Origin: a bacterium
Lineage (GTDB): Bacteria > KSB1 > UBA2214
Reading direction: 5' to 3'
DNA length: 17,779 nucleotides
Assembly: GCA_029560815.1 (NCBI GenBank)
Contig: JAKQKF010000269.1
Location: 1 to 17,779 of the forward strand
Shown: positions 14,299-17,779 of the stretch, in pieces
How positions within the stretch are numbered: the first letter of the stretch is position 1
Layout of the letters: every line of letters starts with the position of its first letter
Position numbers and translations under genes: made by a program
The notes under the pieces: generated by a model
Databases searched by the model: none
What the model saw: only the letters and a program-made list of their open reading frames with translations
Told to the model about the DNA's origin: nothing

Positions 14299-14619
14299 TT
14301 ACTGCACGTGAACGATGATCTCATCCGGTTCGCCGAGGCTGTGCTCTTTCTGGGCTTCGCGCTTGATGCGATTCCGGTCATTGGTCAGGCTTTCAGCCTC
14401 TTTTTGCATCCACTTCTTTTTCTTCTGTTCGAGCTCGATCGCCTTCTGCAGCTGACGTCCCTGCTGCCACAGCCGGATCTGGGCGACAAATCCGGACGAG
14501 CCGGCGACATAGCCGAAAAAGAGGATCACAAAGCCGATCAGTAAGAATTTGCCCCGCGTGGCCTTGAGCTTCCCAAGACGCCGCTTGATCCCGGCGAGCG
14601 TCCCTCTTTTTGCGTTCAT
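14299..14619 (-). CDS. ftsB: Cell-division protein FtsB / DivIC-like septum formation initiator
   Basis: Small bitopic divisome protein that works with FtsL and FtsQ to activate septal peptidoglycan synthesis. From ATG 14619 it has 106 residues: a basic cytoplasmic tip (KRGTLAGIKRRLGKLKATRGK), one membrane helix (about 24-41), a coiled coil (about 48-88), and the conserved ending IKREAQKEHSLGEPDEIIVHV, which matches the family's AREELGMVKPGE-type motif. GAGGGG at 14631-14626 lies 6 bases before this ATG; in-frame ATG 14622 and TTG 14625 directly upstream are possible but closer. It follows eno, as ftsB does in many bacteria, separated by a GC-rich hairpin. Confidence 0.92.
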   Translation of the reverse strand: MNAKRGTLAGIKRRLGKLKATRGKFLLIGFVILFFGYVAGSSGFVAQIRLWQQGRQLQKAIELEQKKKKWMQKEAESLTNDRNRIKREAQKEHSLGEPDEIIVHVQ

Positions 14620-14641
14620 CATCAACCCCTCTTCAGGCCGG

Positions 14642-14669
14642 TCCCTGCCGGCGAACGGGCCGGCAGGGA
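14642..14669 (-). other. Perfect 11-bp GC-rich hairpin between eno and ftsB
   Basis: TCCCTGCCGGC (14642-14652) is exactly complementary to GCCGGCAGGGA (14659-14669) around a 6-base loop. No T-run follows in either direction, so it is not a standard intrinsic terminator. It could protect the 3' end of the highly expressed eno message or reduce read-through to ftsB. Confidence 0.6.
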
Positions 14670-14682
14670 GCCGAATCTCTCT

Positions 14683-15987
<1,305 letters not shown>

Positions 15988-16005
15988 TTATTTTTAAAAC
16001 CGATT

Positions 16006-16079
16006 TCTCACAAAGGCACAAAGGACACAAAGTGGAACGATCCGGCAGGTTATCCTTGTGGCTTGGCGGCTTTGTGAGA
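16006..16079. repeat. Degenerate 74-bp inverted repeat with CACAAAG units (REP-like)
   Basis: TCTCACAAAG (16006-16015) and CTTTGTGAGA (16070-16079) are perfect 10-bp inverted ends, and the arms continue imperfectly inward for about 30 bases (roughly 70% pairing). The left arm has three near-tandem CACAAAG(G) units at 16009-16034. Very similar CACAAAGGCACAAAG-type sequences are, from memory, scattered between genes in many environmental bacterial genomes, so this looks like a small repeated palindrome, possibly a mobile non-autonomous element. It fills most of the 123-base gap between the kinase/DUF92 gene and eno. Confidence 0.65.
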
Positions 16080-16092
16080 GTGTTATAAGCCG

Positions 16093-17565
16093 TTAATATA
16101 TAATCAGGACCAAAAGGACCGCAAAGGCCGCGGCGGCCATGTTGACGCGGTCGTTGTTGAGCCAGGCGAGCCCCCCGACGATTTCGGTCTTTACTCCGCG
16201 GCAGTGGTGGCTCTTTTCAGTCACCTTGCTGCAGACCGGGCAGCGGAACCTGGCCTGCAGGGTCGCCCCGAGCAGGCTGTCGAAAAGGCTGGCCGCTATT
16301 CCCGCGGCGAAGATCAGCATGAACTCGCGCAGGCCGACGACAGCCGGCGAATTCTGCGGCGTGACGAGCCAGCTCACCCCCGCCAGAACCAGGCTGCCCA
16401 GGGCCGAGCCGAGCGTGCCGATGACCGAAATGCCGCCGGAGGTGCCGACCGGCACCGGCTTGAAGGTGACGATCGAACGCGGGTCGTTGCGCGACAGAGT
16501 GCCGATCTCCGTGCCCCAGGTGTCCGCAGTCGCCGCAGCCAGCGAGGCCGCGTAGAGCAGAAACCAGATCGGATGCGGCCAGATGTACCCCAGAATCAGC
16601 AGCAGCCCTCCCGGCCCGCCGTTGGCGATCACCTGCCAGGCATCGCGCGCTCCCCCCTTTTCGATCATCCCCGCCAGCTTCTGCTTGCGCCGCTTGCCCA
16701 GTTTGGAGAGCAGGCTGGAGAGGATGAAGAAGGTCAGGATCGGGAGAGTGTAGGGCCAGCGCCCGATCCCGAAGACGATCGTGCCGAGGATAAAAGTCGC
16801 CGCCGCGCCGCTGGAGGAGAGAAACTTGAGCCGGTAGGAGAGCAAAGCCACCACTACCGCCATGCCCACGCCAAGAGAAAAGATCGCCGCATCACCCCGG
16901 GTGTGGGTAAGCAGATAATGCAGGACCAGCGCCGCGCCCAGAGGCACGGTCAGATTGTCGGAGCCCTGATAGGAGATGGCCTCACAGACGGTGGCGAAAA
17001 AGGCCACCAGGGCGGCGAACCAGAGCACCTCCCCGGCCGGCCGGCCGGTCAGGGCCAGCGCCGCGGCGACGATCACCAGGCTGGAGAGAAACATCGCCGT
17101 CGAGCCCTCAATGGACTTTTTGTCCGGGCCGATATGGTAGATACGGGGTGCGCGCAGGTTCTCGCCGACCAGCGCGGCCACAGCATCGCTGATGGCCAGC
17201 AGCAGCATGGCGGTGATGAGGATGAGGGGGTGGCTCTCCCAGAAGAGCAGCGCCAGAATCACAAAGGAGACGGGATAATAGACCGTGCCGTAGGTGCGCC
17301 GGTGCAGGTCATGCATGCCCTTGAGCCAGCCTTTGCGCACGGAGTAATAGTCGATCACCGCGAAAATCAGGGCCACGGCGATGATCGGCCAGCGGCTTTT
17401 GAGAAAGAACGGGGAGACGGCCACCAGAATGCCGGTGAACATGTGCACGAACTTGCGTGAGAACTCTTCGGTGCCGTGGAACCGGCGGCGCATGAGCTCG
17501 GAGAGAGCCAGGAGCACGAAGAGAGCCGCGAGCAGCAAGAGCAGATTTGTCATGTCGTGGTTCAT
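16093..17565 (-). CDS. Fusion of a polyprenol/phytol kinase-like domain (VTE5/SEC59 type) with a DUF92 (VTE6/TIGR00297-type) domain
   Basis: A 490-residue polytopic membrane protein made of two families. Residues 1-230 resemble CTP-dependent dolichol/phytol kinases and CdsA-like enzymes: SRKFVHMFTG (36-45), ISDAVAALVGENL (125-137), PDKKSIEGSTAMF (147-159) and EAISYQGSDNLTVPLG (195-210). Residues about 232-490 are DUF92: SSGAAATFILG, AATADTWGTEIG (344-355), GTSGGISVIGTLGS (374-387), DSLLGATLQARFRCPVC (429-445), HHCRG and GGLAWLNNDRVN. In plants VTE5 phosphorylates phytol and VTE6 phosphorylates phytyl phosphate, so the fusion may carry out both steps on an isoprenoid alcohol; this is inference. 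CPVC with HHC may bind zinc. ATG 17565 has GGGAG 3 bases upstream; ATG 17553 is an alternative. The open frame to 17619 lacks support. Confidence 0.85.
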   Translation of the reverse strand: MNHDMTNLLLLLAALFVLLALSELMRRRFHGTEEFSRKFVHMFTGILVAVSPFFLKSRWPIIAVALIFAVIDYYSVRKGWLKGMHDLHRRTYGTVYYPVSFVILALLFWESHPLILITAMLLLAISDAVAALVGENLRAPRIYHIGPDKKSIEGSTAMFLSSLVIVAAALALTGRPAGEVLWFAALVAFFATVCEAISYQGSDNLTVPLGAALVLHYLLTHTRGDAAIFSLGVGMAVVVALLSYRLKFLSSSGAAATFILGTIVFGIGRWPYTLPILTFFILSSLLSKLGKRRKQKLAGMIEKGGARDAWQVIANGGPGGLLLILGYIWPHPIWFLLYAASLAAATADTWGTEIGTLSRNDPRSIVTFKPVPVGTSGGISVIGTLGSALGSLVLAGVSWLVTPQNSPAVVGLREFMLIFAAGIAASLFDSLLGATLQARFRCPVCSKVTEKSHHCRGVKTEIVGGLAWLNNDRVNMAAAAFAVLLVLIIY

Positions 17566-17612
17566 GCACTCCCGGGCTTGTGGATGGCTCGGCGGCCCCA
17601 CCGGGCCGACGG

Positions 17613-17643
17613 TAATCAATTCAATGATTATTTACTAAATTTA
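17613..17643. other. AT-rich stretch beside DnaA-like boxes
   Basis: Twenty-seven of 31 bases are A or T, in sharp contrast with the GC-rich genes around it. It may be the promoter region of the kinase/DUF92 gene (a TTGCAT-N17-TAAATA arrangement can be read on the minus strand), or an easily melted segment beside the DnaA-like boxes at 17728-17758. Either role is inference. Confidence 0.45.
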
Positions 17644-17709
17644 GGGCAGAAATGCAATGGTTATTTACGGGTTAGGCGCGGCCGCCTATATCTTGTGGTG
17701 ATGGCGATG

Positions 17710-17729
17710 AACCGGCCTAAAAGCCGGTT
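17710..17729. other. Perfect 7-bp inverted repeat next to the DnaA-like boxes
   Basis: AACCGGC (17710-17716) and GCCGGTT (17723-17729) are exact complements around CTAAAA. The right arm shares its last two bases with the first DnaA-like box. It could be an operator or a small hairpin; there is no T-run, so it is not a terminator. Confidence 0.45.
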
Positions 17730-17758
17730 ACCCACAAGTTATCCACATCTTTTACACA
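17728..17758 (+). promoter_or_regulatory. Cluster of three DnaA-box-like 9-mers in the same orientation, phased at 11 bp
   Basis: TTACCCACA (17728-17736), TTATCCACA (17739-17747) and TTTTACACA (17750-17758) follow one another with 2-base spacers, so their starts are exactly 11 bp apart. The second is the perfect DnaA box, the third fits the looser TTWTNCACA consensus, and the first has one mismatch. Partial copies in the opposite orientation occur at 17579-17587 and near 17694. This resembles an array for cooperative DnaA binding at a replication origin or a DnaA-controlled promoter. The window ends 21 bases later, so the neighbouring gene, perhaps the deciding clue, is not visible. Confidence 0.6.
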
Positions 17759-17779
17759 TCCGGCTTCTCCCGCGCCGCC

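Noticed and set aside
14238..14381. Extension of the large outer-membrane gene upstream to 14381
   Set aside because: The extra residues lie over the end of ftsB and the terminator and precede the hydrophobic signal segment; they look non-coding in that frame.
16204..17460. 418-residue plus-strand open frame opposite the kinase/DUF92 fusion
   Set aside because: Low-complexity Arg/Glu/Gly-rich shadow of a well-supported membrane protein.
17701..17779. Open plus-strand frame from ATG 17701 or 17707 to the window edge
   Set aside because: It has no convincing ribosome-binding site, runs straight through the inverted repeat and the DnaA-like boxes, and its short translation shows no family resemblance. 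The sequence beyond the edge is needed.

Overview
This is a gene-dense, GC-rich stretch of bacterial chromosome made almost entirely of housekeeping genes. There is no phage, IS element, CRISPR array or rRNA. The organism is probably diderm: it has an LpxH-type lipid A phosphatase, an Omp85-family protein, and a second large beta-barrel-like protein ending in Phe. Its phylum cannot be fixed from the window. The unusual gene mix around a conserved core suggests a poorly characterised lineage outside the well-studied Proteobacteria, perhaps of the FCB/KSB1 kind; this is a low-confidence inference.

Layout. (1) Positions 1-3634, minus strand: a cell-envelope and shape operon read lpxH > mreC > mreD > mrdA (PBP2, running off the left edge), with overlapping stop/start codons. 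(2) Positions 3661-3812: a divergent intergenic region with one promoter for lpxH and a near-consensus sigma70-type promoter for ispE. (3) Positions 3813-9761, plus strand: ispE, tRNA-Gln(TTG), prs, rplY, pth, rpsF, ssb, rpsR, rplI and a DUF3307 membrane protein. The orders ispE-tRNA-Gln-prs-rplY-pth and rpsF-ssb-rpsR-rplI are conserved in many bacteria. (4) Positions 9798-17565, minus strand, converging on the previous block: read 5' to 3' this is a two-domain polyprenol kinase/DUF92 fusion, eno, ftsB, a strong intrinsic terminator, a large uncharacterised outer-membrane-type protein, an RsbW-like anti-sigma kinase, a single-POTRA Omp85 protein, and rsmE. (5) Positions 17566-17779: an intergenic end with an AT-rich stretch and three same-orientation DnaA-box-like 9-mers whose starts lie exactly 11 bp apart. 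This may be the edge of a replication origin or a DnaA-controlled promoter.

Functionally the window joins isoprenoid precursor synthesis (IspE) with possible isoprenoid-alcohol salvage (the kinase fusion), PRPP synthesis, translation (L25, Pth, S6, S18, L9, RsmE, tRNA-Gln), replication and repair (SSB), glycolysis (enolase), division and elongation (FtsB, MreCD, PBP2) and outer-membrane biogenesis. The most unusual parts are the fused two-step lipid-kinase candidate, the beta-barrel/anti-sigma/Omp85 cluster, the terminator that contains the next gene's start codon, the phased DnaA boxes, and the SSB with a non-canonical tail. No gap between genes exceeds 300 bases; the largest is the 214 bases at the right end.
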